Counted from the first letter of the stretch, positions 18,642 through 27,199 are shown. The stretch: 64,000 nt of DNA from Mucilaginibacter aquariorum (GCF_024498135.1 NZ_JANHOH010000013.1:56754-120753), one strand, 5' to 3'. The notes: generated by a model from the sequence alone, not told the origin. Numbers and translations: made by a program.

Positions 18642-18974
18642 TTAAAGCGCTAATTCTATAGCCGGGTCCCAAAACAATTCTTTAAAGTTTTGTACCTGGT
18701 TCTCTATAACTTCAACACCTTCGCTTTGCAGCATCTGTTCCATGGTGTCGCCTCCAAAATGAAATTTTCCGGTTAATAAGCCTTGCCTGTTTACTACCCG
18801 GTGTGCCGGTACAGGTGGTTGCGCGCTGCCACAGGCCATCATGGCGTAACCTACTATGCGTGACGATTGCTTTGAGCCTAAATAGGCTGCTATAGCCCCG
18901 TACGATGTAACCCTGCCCTTAGGTATTTGCCTCACTACATCATAAACATTATCGTAGAAGTTGTAATCGGGCAT
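18642..18974 (-). CDS. Alkyltransferase-like (ATL) protein, MGMT family lacking the active Cys
   Basis: 110 residues with the DNA-binding domain of O6-alkylguanine-DNA alkyltransferases: IPKGRVTSYGAIA, the Arg finger in SSRIVGYAM, then PPVPAHRVVNRQG. Active enzymes have PCHRV; here Cys is Ala, and classic ATL proteins have Trp, so it cannot transfer alkyl groups to itself. ATL proteins bind alkylated bases and flag them for nucleotide excision repair. That role is inferred. trmB starts six bases upstream in the same direction, so the two are cotranscribed. Confidence 0.85.
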   Translation of the reverse strand: MPDYNFYDNVYDVVRQIPKGRVTSYGAIAAYLGSKQSSRIVGYAMMACGSAQPPVPAHRVVNRQGLLTGKFHFGGDTMEQMLQSEGVEVIENQVQNFKELFWDPAIELAL

Positions 18975-18980
18975 TGTGGT

Positions 18981-19628
18981 TTAAAATGAGAATTTAAGGT
19001 AGTTAATATTTTTATTATGCTGCAAATATTTTTTCTCGTAATAGGTTTTGATAGACAGCACTTCGTCGGCATGTTCGGAGTGATACAGGTTTTCGGTTTT
19101 TATAAACAGCTTAAGGTTAAGCTCGGCAATTTTATCAGCCGTGTAAGCATGCAGGCCGTCGTTATCGGTTTTCAGGTTCATGCAGCCGTCTGTTTTTAGC
19201 ACTATGCGATACATATCTAAAAATCGGGACGATGTTAAGCGTTTCTTTTCGCGGCTTAGCTGTGGCTGGGGGTCGGGAAAGGTTATCCAGATCTCGTCTA
19301 CCTCGCCGCCTCCGAAATAATCAACCAGGTTCTCTATCTGCATTCGTAAAAAGGCAACGTTATTTACGCCCTCTTCCAGCGCGGTTTTAGCGCCGCGCCA
19401 AATGCGGTTACCTTTATAATCTATACCTATAAAATTTTTATCCGGGAACATTTGGGCAAGGTTAACTGTGTATTCACCCTTGCCGCAGGCCAGTTCCAGT
19501 ACTACAGGGTTGTTGTTCTTAAAAAAACCGGTAGCCCAGTTACCTTTAAATGGCTTACCCGCATCTAACTGCAAAACATTACTAAAAGTTTCTATCTCGG
19601 CGAAGCGCCTTATCTTGTCTTTTCCCAC
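18981..19628 (-). CDS. trmB: tRNA (guanine-N7-)-methyltransferase
   Basis: 215 residues. Methylates G46 of tRNA using S-adenosylmethionine. The SAM site is LELACGKGEYT (about 42-52) with IGIDYKGNRIWRGAK (about 66-80), and the family mark is ITFPDPQPQ (about 114-122) followed by KKRLTSSRF. Length is normal. It leads a two-gene unit with the ATL gene. Confidence 0.94.
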   Translation of the reverse strand: MGKDKIRRFAEIETFSNVLQLDAGKPFKGNWATGFFKNNNPVVLELACGKGEYTVNLAQMFPDKNFIGIDYKGNRIWRGAKTALEEGVNNVAFLRMQIENLVDYFGGGEVDEIWITFPDPQPQLSREKKRLTSSRFLDMYRIVLKTDGCMNLKTDNDGLHAYTADKIAELNLKLFIKTENLYHSEHADEVLSIKTYYEKKYLQHNKNINYLKFSF

Positions 19629-19675
19629 GTGCTATAATAAAGGCGCGAAAATACGGAAATTTTGCAAAAGGATTT

Positions 19676-19774
19676 ACCACAGAGGACACAGAGAGAAATA
19701 CAGAGCACACAGTAAATATTAATATACTTCCTGGAAAGAACTACCTCTGTGAAAAACGCTGTGTCCTCTGTGGT
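19676..19774. repeat. Inverted repeat of ACCACAGAGGACACAG
   Basis: Left arm at 19676-19691 and its exact complement at 19759-19774, with AT-rich sequence between. A related single arm (ACCACAGAGGTAGCAGAG) lies at 24780-24797. This is a common short repeat type in Bacteroidota and lies in the gap upstream of trmB. Confidence 0.6.
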
Positions 19775-19785
19775 TGAAGCCACCA

Positions 19786-19823
19786 AACAAAAAAGGGATA
19801 AACTCTATGAGTCTATCCCTTTT
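19786..19823 (-). terminator. Intrinsic terminator of the YtxH/holin-like cluster
   Basis: Read on the minus strand: AAAAGGGATA, a short loop, then TATCCCTTTTTT. It lies 31 bases beyond the stop of the 19854-20294 gene. Confidence 0.8.
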
Positions 19824-19853
19824 AAGATCATGTCCCGCTACATGATTGGTATC

Positions 19854-20294
19854 TTACAATTGTGGCGGATTGTAGTCCGGCATAACTTCTTTTTCGGGGT
19901 GTTTAGCTTTCTTTTTAAGCAGATTATTGAACAACCCTTTGGCTTTGCTCCAAATGCCGCTTACTGCATCTTCACTAATATAATGCGATGCTTTTTGAGA
20001 AAGAATGCCCACCAATGTTTTAACTATAAAACCAGAGTGTTTAAATATTGTTTTATTTAAGGTTAACGGCAGTACAAACCTTGATACAAGCCCTAAAAGG
20101 TCCTGGTTAAAAAAGCCCGCGCCTTTAATACCATCAACAGTTGCCGATTTTGGGAACAATGAAAGCACGGTTGAAAATATAGCCGATGGCCCGCTAAAGC
20201 GCGCCTTTAAAGCAATGGCCTGCTCGGCCTCTAAATTTTTTAGCCTGCCAATTTCGCCCTGCAGTTCAAATATATTTCTTATAGGTGTTTCCAT
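19854..20294 (-). CDS. Hypothetical protein in YtxH/holin-like cluster
   Basis: 146 residues. Starts METPIRNIFELQGEIGRLKNLEAEQ, a short amphipathic helix, then several weakly hydrophobic stretches and a strongly basic C-terminal third (LFNNLLKKKAKH). No family recognised. It follows the holin-like gene after four bases and ends at a terminator, so it is the last gene of a three-gene unit. It may be a membrane-associated stress protein, by context only. Confidence 0.65.
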   Translation of the reverse strand: METPIRNIFELQGEIGRLKNLEAEQAIALKARFSGPSAIFSTVLSLFPKSATVDGIKGAGFFNQDLLGLVSRFVLPLTLNKTIFKHSGFIVKTLVGILSQKASHYISEDAVSGIWSKAKGLFNNLLKKKAKHPEKEVMPDYNPPQL

Positions 20295-20298
20295 AATC

Positions 20299-20640
20299 TT
20301 ATTTGAATAGCTTTCTGATCATCGCGTTAATGATCGGCCTTTCAAAGCTGCGCTTTCCAATCATTATTAATACAGCAATTAACAGGTATATAAGGGCTAC
20401 GCATCCAAAACCTTTCCAATGCGAATGCAATACATCCGCCAGGAATAATGCCAGCGTAAAACTTGCGAATAAAAAAGTTAACAGTAAGCTTACTATAATA
20501 GCAATATCTGTTATTACATCAGCTACTACTGATGTGCTGCGCTCAATAACTTCATATTTAAAAAGTTTAAAGCGCGTTTCAGCATAATCCTTTAGCTGAT
20601 CAACAATAGGGCGTGCTGCTGCTTCTTTTTCGGGTTCCAT
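20299..20640 (-). CDS. Phage-holin-like membrane protein (DUF1469/holin_3_6 type)
   Basis: 113 residues. A polar helix with EKEAAARPIVDQLKDYAETRFKLFKYE-like character precedes two adjacent membrane helices (about 45-68 and 76-96), then a basic tail. This is the pattern of the 'putative actinobacterial holin-X / phage holin family' proteins, which despite the name are usually chromosomal and not lytic. In the same unit as a YtxH protein, a pairing seen in envelope stress loci. Confidence 0.75.
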   Translation of the reverse strand: MEPEKEAAARPIVDQLKDYAETRFKLFKYEVIERSTSVVADVITDIAIIVSLLLTFLFASFTLALFLADVLHSHWKGFGCVALIYLLIAVLIMIGKRSFERPIINAMIRKLFK

Positions 20641-20680
20641 ATTAATTTTTTAGTCGCGGTTTATATACCATAACAGTAAA

Positions 20681-20947
20681 TTATGCATGTTCCAGGTCGT
20701 CCTGATATTCTTGTTCAGCACCCTTAACCTTACTTTTTATGTTTTCTACAACCTTATCTTTTAAGCCTACCAGTTTATCAATCTCGTTGGCGGCAGTTTC
20801 TTTAATAGAGTCGCCAAGGTTGCTTAATGATTCTGAAAGCTTATCGCGTGTTTCGGTACCTTTATCTGGTGCAAATAAAATTCCCAGAGCCGCTCCTGCC
20901 GCTAATCCTGCCAGTAGGGCGACAACTACTTTTGTGTTATCGTTCAT
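20681..20947 (-). CDS. YtxH-domain protein
   Basis: 88 residues. A single Gly/Ala-rich membrane helix, VVALLAGLAAGAALGILFAP (about 9-28), then DKGTETRDKL and a long amphipathic helix. This is the YtxH (gas-vesicle-GvpP-like) signature, linked to general stress in Bacillus. It heads a unit with the holin-like and 146-residue proteins. Confidence 0.88.
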   Translation of the reverse strand: MNDNTKVVVALLAGLAAGAALGILFAPDKGTETRDKLSESLSNLGDSIKETAANEIDKLVGLKDKVVENIKSKVKGAEQEYQDDLEHA

Positions 20948-21048
20948 ATTGTATTAATTTTTAAGTTGAATATTTGTTTTGTTTTTGTTAAATATCTTTT
21001 CAAAAATAGGTTTTTAACCTGTTTTTAAGATCATCCCTGTATAATATC

Positions 21049-22095
21049 TTATTGCATCTCGGGCCCGGTCCGTATCCGCTCCAGCCTGTCGGCCGCCATA
21101 CGGTTAGTTTCATAGATCTCCAGCAATAAAAGAAAATACGAAAGCAATACAGGCCCAAAAACCAGGCCAAGAATACCAAATAACGGCAAGCCAATAAACA
21201 CTCCTATAACTGATATAATTGGGTGCGTATTGCCTATGCGTTTATTTATGATCATGCGCAGCACGTTATCAACGTTGCCAATAAACAGCAGGCCGTATGC
21301 CAAAAGCAAAATGCCCTTAACATTATGCCCGCCGGCAAACAGGATAATACTTGCAGGTATGCACATGGTAGGGGCGCCTACTACCGGCAAAAATGATAAA
21401 AATGCCCCAATTACACCCCAGAAAATAGCATCGGGGATGCCAAAAGCGTAAAAACCCATAGCCAGTAATGTACCCTGGGTAAGAGCGATTATGCCCTGCC
21501 CTAACACATTGGAGTAGGTTGAATTGCGTAATTCTGCAGCAAATTTTAGCGCGTGCTGTTCGCGAAAAGGGGCATATTTAAGCAAGCCAACCTCAAACTC
21601 GCGCATTTGCACAAACATAAAGTACAGTAAAAAATACATTACCAATAAGGTAAGTATAATACTTGCCGCGCTACCCAAAATGGATGGGAACAGATCTGCA
21701 GCGTAAGCCCCCAGCTTTTGTAAAGTGTTTTCGGCAAAGTGGGGCTGATTTAAATTAGCCGCGGTAAAGGCGTCGATCTTCTCTGTCCACTTATCAATAT
21801 TTATAGTTTCGCGGTTAATACTGCTTATTTTCCCTATCACCATAATACTTAACGACAGGAATGGGATAACAATAACAATAAGCGATATTAATATGATAAT
21901 TATAGCTGCCAATGCCTGGTTAAACTTACGCCGTTCAACCATGTACAAATAAAACGGCCTAAAAATGGTGAAGAGCACGATAGCGCCCAGTATAGAGCTA
22001 AACAGGTCACTTAAAGCATATAGCAAAAAGCAACCAAGCACAACAATGCTTACCAGTATAATATTATTGCGCTGCTTGTAATTAAAGATGGACAT
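21049..22095 (-). CDS. AI-2E-family (PerM/UPF0118) transporter
   Basis: 348 residues with about eight membrane segments: pairs near 12-55, a helix near 70, a periplasmic or cytoplasmic region 90-130, then 140-175 and a cluster 205-320. The conserved GVIGAFLSFLPVVGAP (about 225-240) marks this family. Members export diverse substrates or act as Na/Li-H antiporters; AI-2 export itself holds only for a few. Substrate unassigned. It stands alone. Confidence 0.88.
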   Translation of the reverse strand: MSIFNYKQRNNIILVSIVVLGCFLLYALSDLFSSILGAIVLFTIFRPFYLYMVERRKFNQALAAIIIILISLIVIVIPFLSLSIMVIGKISSINRETINIDKWTEKIDAFTAANLNQPHFAENTLQKLGAYAADLFPSILGSAASIILTLLVMYFLLYFMFVQMREFEVGLLKYAPFREQHALKFAAELRNSTYSNVLGQGIIALTQGTLLAMGFYAFGIPDAIFWGVIGAFLSFLPVVGAPTMCIPASIILFAGGHNVKGILLLAYGLLFIGNVDNVLRMIINKRIGNTHPIISVIGVFIGLPLFGILGLVFGPVLLSYFLLLLEIYETNRMAADRLERIRTGPEMQ

Positions 22096-22175
22096 GCTTA
22101 CCCCGAAAAGCTAATTGTGATACTAATATATAAACAAAAAAACGCTTAAAAGGTTTAGCGCCCTATGGAAAACTT

Positions 22176-22385
22176 CTATTCAAAGCTATTTAACAGCGTA
22201 TCAATTTTTGCTGCAGATTGGGCCATGCTATCCAGATACAGGTCAAGGTCGCTATTCTGATCATCCACCTCATATTTTAAACCTTCTAAGGCAAGTTGAA
22301 TATTAGATAGCTGGTTCTTAATATCATGTTTTAGAATTTCAAAAGCACCACTGCTTATCAGCTTGTTTTCGTCTCCGGCTTCCAT
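22176..22385 (-). CDS. Stand-alone histidine-phosphotransfer/DHp-like protein
   Basis: A 69-residue all-helical protein. EILKHDIKNQLSNIQLALEG (17-36) looks like the phosphoacceptor H-box of histidine kinases (His20, then Asp, Asn and Leu), with a second helix (LDLYLDSMAQSAAKIDTLL) as in a DHp dimerisation hairpin. No ATPase domain follows. It begins one base after the stop of the sigma-54 response regulator, so both are surely cotranscribed. I infer a phosphotransfer or inhibitory partner of that regulator; a degenerate kinase remnant is the alternative. Confidence 0.6.
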   Translation of the reverse strand: MEAGDENKLISSGAFEILKHDIKNQLSNIQLALEGLKYEVDDQNSDLDLYLDSMAQSAAKIDTLLNSFE

Positions 22386-22386
22386 A

Positions 22387-23796
22387 TTATTTTAGGTTGA
22401 TGGCCTTCATTTTATTGTAAAGCGTTTTGCGATCAATATTTAATATCTCGGCTGCTTTTGTTTTATTAAAGTTTACCTCTCTAAGCACTTTTAAAATAGT
22501 TTCATGCTCTGCCCCTAAAGCAGCGTTCTTCAGGTCGTGCCGGGGTTCTTTCGGCTCGTTTGCCGGCGATGAATTTACCGTTTCAAATGTTGCTACATTA
22601 AAATTGGAGATTTCCAGCGGCAGGGTTTTCATGGTTATCTCATTACCCTCGCTTAGTAATGTTGCCCGGCGCACCACGTTCTTTAATTCGCGGATGTTGC
22701 CCTGCCAGCGATAGTGCATAAAGCACTCTATTACCTCGGGCGAAAAAGTGGTTACGTCCCTATCAAGCTCGTGATTGGCTATTTTTAAAAAATGATCAGC
22801 CAGCATCATAATATCGTTGCCGCGCTCGCGCAATGGCGGCATATAAATGCTAAATTCATTAAATCTGTGGTAAAGGTCCTCGCGGAATTTTCCCTTCTGG
22901 ATCCCTTCCTGCAGGCTTTCGTTTGTGGCAATGATTATGCGCACATCCAGATCGATCTCTTTGGTGCTGCCAATGCGTTTTACTTTACGTTCCTGCACGG
23001 TGCGTAGCAAGGCTGCCTGTATCTCGTAGGATAGGTTACCTACCTCGTCCAGGAAAAGGGTCCCGCCATTGGCCATTTCAAAATGACCTATTTTGGTGTA
23101 CAATGCCCCGGTGAACGAGCCTTTTTCGTGACCAAAAAACTCGCTCGCGGCCAGGTCTTTGGTGAGCGACCCGCAGTCCATTGCCACAAAGGGCTGGTTA
23201 TGCCGGGGGCTGTTCATATGAATGCTTTTTGCAACCGACTCTTTGCCGGTGCCGCTTTCGCCTAATATAATAACGCTGTAATTGGTTGGGGCAACCAACT
23301 CAATTTGTTTTAATAACTCTTTTGATGCCCGGCTGGTACCCACAACAAACTCGCCGGATAATACCTGCTTTTTGCTTTCCTTTTGGGGCTTATTGTTATG
23401 GCTATAATCATTGGAGGCCATTTCCTGCAGGGCATATTGGGTTTCAATAGCCTTGGTAATGGTGTTTAAGATCTCATCGGGATACAGGGGCTTGGTGATA
23501 TAATCGTAAGCGCCCATTTTTATGAGCTCTACAGCCATTTTAATGTCCGAATAACCGGTAATTATAATTACACCTGTTTTGGGATAAAGAGCCTTAATGT
23601 TTTTGAGCATCTCGCGGCCATCGGTATCCTCCAGCCTAAAATCGCACAGTACCAGGTCAAAATCGGTCTTTTTCAGGTAATCCATACCAGCGCCGCCATT
23701 TGTAGCGGTGCTTACCTCAAAGCCATTGCGAACCAAAAATTTTGATAGCAACAGCCCAACATTAACTTCATCATCAATGATGAGGATTTTCTTCAT
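22387..23796 (-). CDS. NtrC-type sigma-54-dependent response regulator
   Basis: 469 residues. Receiver domain (phosphoacceptor D52 in LCDFRLED, Lys102 in ITKPLYPDE), AAA+ domain with Walker A GESGTGKE (179-186), the sigma-54 contact loop as GSFTGA (226-231, Ser in place of the usual Ala), Walker B FLDEV, and a C-terminal Fis-type helix-turn-helix (KTKAAEILNIDRKTLYNKM). It activates sigma-54 promoters on phosphorylation. There is no complete histidine kinase in the window; the 69-residue DHp-like protein is the direct partner in the operon. Confidence 0.92.
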   Translation of the reverse strand: MKKILIIDDEVNVGLLLSKFLVRNGFEVSTATNGGAGMDYLKKTDFDLVLCDFRLEDTDGREMLKNIKALYPKTGVIIITGYSDIKMAVELIKMGAYDYITKPLYPDEILNTITKAIETQYALQEMASNDYSHNNKPQKESKKQVLSGEFVVGTSRASKELLKQIELVAPTNYSVIILGESGTGKESVAKSIHMNSPRHNQPFVAMDCGSLTKDLAASEFFGHEKGSFTGALYTKIGHFEMANGGTLFLDEVGNLSYEIQAALLRTVQERKVKRIGSTKEIDLDVRIIIATNESLQEGIQKGKFREDLYHRFNEFSIYMPPLRERGNDIMMLADHFLKIANHELDRDVTTFSPEVIECFMHYRWQGNIRELKNVVRRATLLSEGNEITMKTLPLEISNFNVATFETVNSSPANEPKEPRHDLKNAALGAEHETILKVLREVNFNKTKAAEILNIDRKTLYNKMKAINLK

Positions 23797-23904
23797 AATT
23801 GTATTACGGTATACAGGTAAACGGATTTCGCAGGTTAAGGTACAAATATTTGCTAATTTATTAGAATTATTATTGTTTGCGGATAAAAAATGCCGTTTTC
23901 AGGC

Positions 23905-23936
23905 AAAAAAAAAGGAGGCAACAGGCCTCCTTTTTT
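23905..23936 (-). terminator. Intrinsic terminator of the outer-membrane barrel gene
   Basis: GGAGG and CCTCC arms flanked by A-run and T-run (23905-23936). Located just after the stop of the 23961-24554 gene and usable from both directions. Confidence 0.8.
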
Positions 23937-23960
23937 AATTATGTGTTTAATAGTTTCTTA

Positions 23961-24554
23961 TTAGAAACCGTATGCAACGCGCACACCTAAAAAGCTTACT
24001 TTACTGTTATCTACACCGCTTGTATATTTGGTTGTAGCTTCATAACGTACACCGGCATCAATAAAGTTACCATTTGCACTAACCGGGAACTGAACACCAA
24101 TTTGCGGAGCGTAAACAAATGCGGTTGATTTATCGTAACCTGATTTGTCTTTGTTTAACAGGAATGCAGCACCTGCTTCACCCTGTACATAAAGGTTTGG
24201 TATAACAAAGTATTTTAAACCCGCTTTAACCGGTAATAACTGGATGTTTGGAACATCTGCGGTAACGCCAGCTACAGTTAAATCTTTTTTACCAAATACG
24301 TTGTTAAAACCTGCGTTAACAGTTACAAATAACTGGCTTGCTACAGGGATATCCGCTTGTACAGAACCACCTAAGTTCCATTTGTATGCGTCTTTAAAAT
24401 CCCCAACCGGGATACCTGCATCAACACCGATGCTGTAGCGTATACCGCTTTTAGTAGTAGTGCTTGTAGAAGTAGTTGTTGTTTGGGCTTTAGCTGCGAA
24501 TGATAATCCGGCAAATGCTAAAACCATTGTTGCGATTTTTAATGAACTTTTCAT
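23961..24554 (-). CDS. Outer-membrane beta-barrel protein
   Basis: 197 residues from the ATG at 24554 (MKSSLKIATM); a longer frame starts at 24638 but its extra N terminus is not a signal. Signal peptide about 1-23 ending AAKAQ, then a Thr/Ser-rich linker and alternating amphipathic strands (GIRYSIGVDAGIPVG, SVQADIPVASQLFVTVNAG) ending in an aromatic residue (RVAYGF), the barrel-assembly mark. A PorT/OmpW-like eight-strand barrel of unknown ligand. Confidence 0.85.
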   Translation of the reverse strand: MKSSLKIATMVLAFAGLSFAAKAQTTTTSTSTTTKSGIRYSIGVDAGIPVGDFKDAYKWNLGGSVQADIPVASQLFVTVNAGFNNVFGKKDLTVAGVTADVPNIQLLPVKAGLKYFVIPNLYVQGEAGAAFLLNKDKSGYDKSTAFVYAPQIGVQFPVSANGNFIDAGVRYEATTKYTSGVDNSKVSFLGVRVAYGF

Positions 24555-24779
24555 GATATAATAATATTTAGATAACGTGCTTTTTTGTATTGCACAAGGC
24601 AAAGTAAAGCATGAAAACAGATACGATTTTTCATCCAATTGTCACGATTATTCAATCGTTTGATTGACAGCGAATTAAATTTGACCAATTATTGAAAATA
24701 GTCAGCATAGTGTAAATTAAGTGTTAAAAAGTGCCCTGGCATATGAAATTTGCATGAAAATAGAATTTTGGGAGATTTA

Positions 24780-24797
24780 ACCACAGAGGTAGCAGAG
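24780..24797. repeat. Single copy of CCACAGAGG repeat
   Basis: ACCACAGAGGTAGCAGAG, related to the arms at 19676-19774. It lies in the 292-base gap 24555-24846, which has no ORF. Confidence 0.4.
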
Positions 24798-24846
24798 ACA
24801 AAAAATTACAGAAAGGCACAAATATTTTTTTATTACGGGTTGCTTT

Positions 24847-25734
24847 TTACGCCGGAAACATTTGCGAAAAATTTTCGATAAAAGCTTTGGAATAATTGCC
24901 ATCAGGGTCAAGGTCAGGATCAAGAATTGTTATGTTGATCCCCTTTATTTTTGACGATGATAATAATGCCCGGATGATAGATCTCAGCTCTTCATAAGAT
25001 AAGCCGCCGGGCTGCGGTGAATCGACACATGGCATTACCTCATTATTCAGCACATCCACATCAAGGTGGATCCAGAAGCCATCAAGGTTATGTGATTCAA
25101 CCTTCTTTAAAAACTTTTTGACGATGTGTTTCATACCGGCTGCGCGGAGATTGTGCAGATCGTAATAACTGATAGCGCTATCGGTTATCAGCTTTACATA
25201 ATCGTTTTGCAGGTAACGGTTACCGATGGCAAAAATGTTTTTTTCGGCTATGTATGGTTTTAGGGAATTGATGTTAGCGAGTTTATCCGGTCCGTTACCG
25301 CTTATCAGAGCCAGGTCCATCCCTGCCGCTGCTTTGGTTTCCGAAAAATGGGGCAATACAAAATCGGTATGGCCGTCTATAAAGAACAAACCGAAATTAC
25401 CCACAGATCTTAAACCAAGCGCGCAACCTATCAGGATACTGCAATCGCCGCCAATAACCAGCGGGAACTGCCCGGCATTTAACACGGTTTTTATTTCTTC
25501 GGATAAGGTTTTGGAGTAACTGACAATAGCATCCGCGTTTCGCACACCCGATTCCTTATCCAGGTGCATGCTGTAGGGTGGGGGCTCAACGTGTATTACT
25601 TTTTGTGGTTGCAGCACATCATGCAAACCACGCGCTTTTAACCATGCGGGTAATTTACGAACGCCCGGCTCAACGTTCCTGAGTTGTTTTAAGCCTAAAT
25701 TGCTTGGTGCTTCAATGATGATGAGGTTTTTCAT
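24847..25734 (-). CDS. Arginase/agmatinase-family ureohydrolase
   Basis: 295 residues. Metal-binding motifs of the ureohydrolase fold: VIGGDCSILIG (about 93-103), FIDGHTDFV (about 117-125) and HLDVDVLNN (about 222-230). The first motif is GGDHS in classic arginases; here Cys replaces that metal-ligand His, as in some 'arginase family' proteins of uncertain function. Metal use and substrate (arginine, agmatine, formiminoglutamate or other) are therefore open. Monocistronic. Confidence 0.8.
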   Translation of the reverse strand: MKNLIIIEAPSNLGLKQLRNVEPGVRKLPAWLKARGLHDVLQPQKVIHVEPPPYSMHLDKESGVRNADAIVSYSKTLSEEIKTVLNAGQFPLVIGGDCSILIGCALGLRSVGNFGLFFIDGHTDFVLPHFSETKAAAGMDLALISGNGPDKLANINSLKPYIAEKNIFAIGNRYLQNDYVKLITDSAISYYDLHNLRAAGMKHIVKKFLKKVESHNLDGFWIHLDVDVLNNEVMPCVDSPQPGGLSYEELRSIIRALLSSSKIKGINITILDPDLDPDGNYSKAFIENFSQMFPA

Positions 25735-25785
25735 ATATATTATTAACCTCTTGATTGGTTTTCTTTTGATTTGCTTGTGGTGAGG

Positions 25786-26568
25786 CTACTTCCCCTTAAA
25801 CTCCGCTTTCCTCTTCTGCAAAAACGCGGATACACCTTCTTTAAAATCTTCGGTATCAAAGCAGCGGGCAAATTCTTCTATTTCCGTCTCGAAGCCGTTA
25901 ACGCCATCTTTTGCAGCATCGTTCACCGCCTTAATGGCGGAGGCCAGCGCTAAAGGTGCACGGCTTAATATTTTGTTAAGGATCTCTTCGACCTTGGGCA
26001 GCAGATCGTCCTGGAAAACTACATGATTAACCAGGCCTATGGTAAAGGCATCGGCTGCGGTTATCATATCGGCAGTCATGATCATTTCAAGGGCCTTGCC
26101 GCGGCCTACCAGTTGGGTTAAACGTTGCGTACCACCATAACCGGGGATTAAACCCAAAGTAACTTCGGGCAGGCCCATTTTGGCGTTATCAGATGCCACG
26201 CGGATATGGCAGGCCATAGCCAGTTCTAAGCCACCACCCAGCGCAAAGCCATTTACTGCGGCTATTACCGGCTTATTGCCATTAGCTATCACATCAAAAA
26301 CCGTCGACTGGCCCTCGCGGGCTATCTGTCGGCCGCCGTTTGCATCCTGGCCGTCAAACTCAGCAATATCTGCACCGGCTACAAATGCTTTTGTACCGGC
26401 ACCGGTTATAATGATACCGCCAACACTATCGCTCTTAAACGCGTCGGTTAGGGCAATATGCAGCTCGGCAAGGGTGGCTTTGTTTAAAGCATTCAGTTTG
26501 CTTTCGCGGTTAATAACAATGTATTGTATGCGGCCCTTATTTTGAATTAATAAGTTTTGGAAATCCAT
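25786..26568 (-). CDS. Enoyl-CoA hydratase/isomerase (crotonase family)
   Basis: 260 residues. Oxyanion-hole segments GAGTKAFVAGADIAEFD (about 56-72) and NGFALGGGLELAMACH (about 104-119) are classic crotonase motifs. The acidic residues in LGGGLELA (Glu, about 114) and LPEVTLGLIPG (Glu, about 134) match catalytic glutamates of short-chain enoyl-CoA hydratases. It probably hydrates 2-enoyl-CoA in fatty-acid or amino-acid breakdown. A B12-binding subunit gene lies nine bases upstream in the same direction. Confidence 0.9.
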   Translation of the reverse strand: MDFQNLLIQNKGRIQYIVINRESKLNALNKATLAELHIALTDAFKSDSVGGIIITGAGTKAFVAGADIAEFDGQDANGGRQIAREGQSTVFDVIANGNKPVIAAVNGFALGGGLELAMACHIRVASDNAKMGLPEVTLGLIPGYGGTQRLTQLVGRGKALEMIMTADMITAADAFTIGLVNHVVFQDDLLPKVEEILNKILSRAPLALASAIKAVNDAAKDGVNGFETEIEEFARCFDTEDFKEGVSAFLQKRKAEFKGK

Positions 26569-26577
26569 AACGGTAAA

Positions 26578-27000
26578 TTAAAAATTGCGGTTTGTATGCA
26601 CCCAATTGGTTATGTAAGTAACAATATCTGCGGTGCTTGTCCCGGGTGGAAAAAGCTCGCCTACACCTATTTTTTTCAGTTCGGACATATCATCGGCCGG
26701 GATAATGCCACCGCCGGTTAGCAGCACATCGTCCATTTTCTTCTCTTTGATAAGCGCCATTACCTTGGGGAAAACAGTCATATGCGCTCCCGAAAGTATG
26801 CTGATGCCAATTGCGTCTACGTCTTCTTGCAGGGCAGTGTTCACCACCATTTCGGGTGTTTGGCGCAGACCGGTGTATATTACCTCCATACCGGCATCGC
26901 GCAGGGTGGTTGCAATAATACGTGCACCACGGTCGTGCCCGTCGAGCCCAACTTTGGCTACTAATACACGGATAGGGCGGTTAAATTGGTTTTCGCTCAT
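26578..27000 (-). CDS. Cobalamin-binding subunit (methylmalonyl-CoA mutase C-terminal type)
   Basis: 140 residues: only the B12-binding Rossmann domain, with KVGLDGHDRGARI (17-29, the DxHxxG cobalt-ligand motif), SILSGAH (about 67-73) and LTGGGIIPADD (about 94-104). It corresponds to the detached C-terminal domain of methylmalonyl- or related acyl-CoA mutases, so the catalytic TIM-barrel subunit must be encoded elsewhere. Cotranscription with an enoyl-CoA hydratase suggests acyl-CoA rearrangement in branched-chain or propionyl metabolism; exact mutase unknown. Confidence 0.88.
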   Translation of the reverse strand: MSENQFNRPIRVLVAKVGLDGHDRGARIIATTLRDAGMEVIYTGLRQTPEMVVNTALQEDVDAIGISILSGAHMTVFPKVMALIKEKKMDDVLLTGGGIIPADDMSELKKIGVGELFPPGTSTADIVTYITNWVHTNRNF

Positions 27001-27063
27001 AAATTAGATGGAGGTAAAAAGCTGATCAAAGTTAATAGAAAATATAATACCTGTAATACCCCT

Positions 27064-27144
27064 GTCATTTCGAACGAGGTACGAGGAGAAATCTTCTATG
27101 CCATGTTTCTCTCCACGCGTCATTGCGAGGTACGAAGCAATCTC
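27064..27144. repeat. Interspersed repeat pair (units A and B)
   Basis: Unit A, GTCATTTCGAACGAGG...GAGAAATCTT, at 27064-27096, then unit B, CGTCATTGCGAGGTACGAAG...AATCTC, at 27119-27144. The two units recur in the opposite order at 30378-30456 and unit A recurs inverted at 42543-42574. The 732-base gap 27001-27732 is otherwise non-coding repeats and the glnS promoter. Confidence 0.75.
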
Positions 27145-27199
27145 TTTAGGACAAGTAGCAAACGTGCTTGACCATTTCGTCATCTCTCATACTCGGTGT

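Noticed and set aside
20299..20640. Prophage remnant suggested by the holin-like protein
   Set aside because: This family is normally chromosomal; its neighbours are YtxH-type stress genes and no phage structural gene is present.
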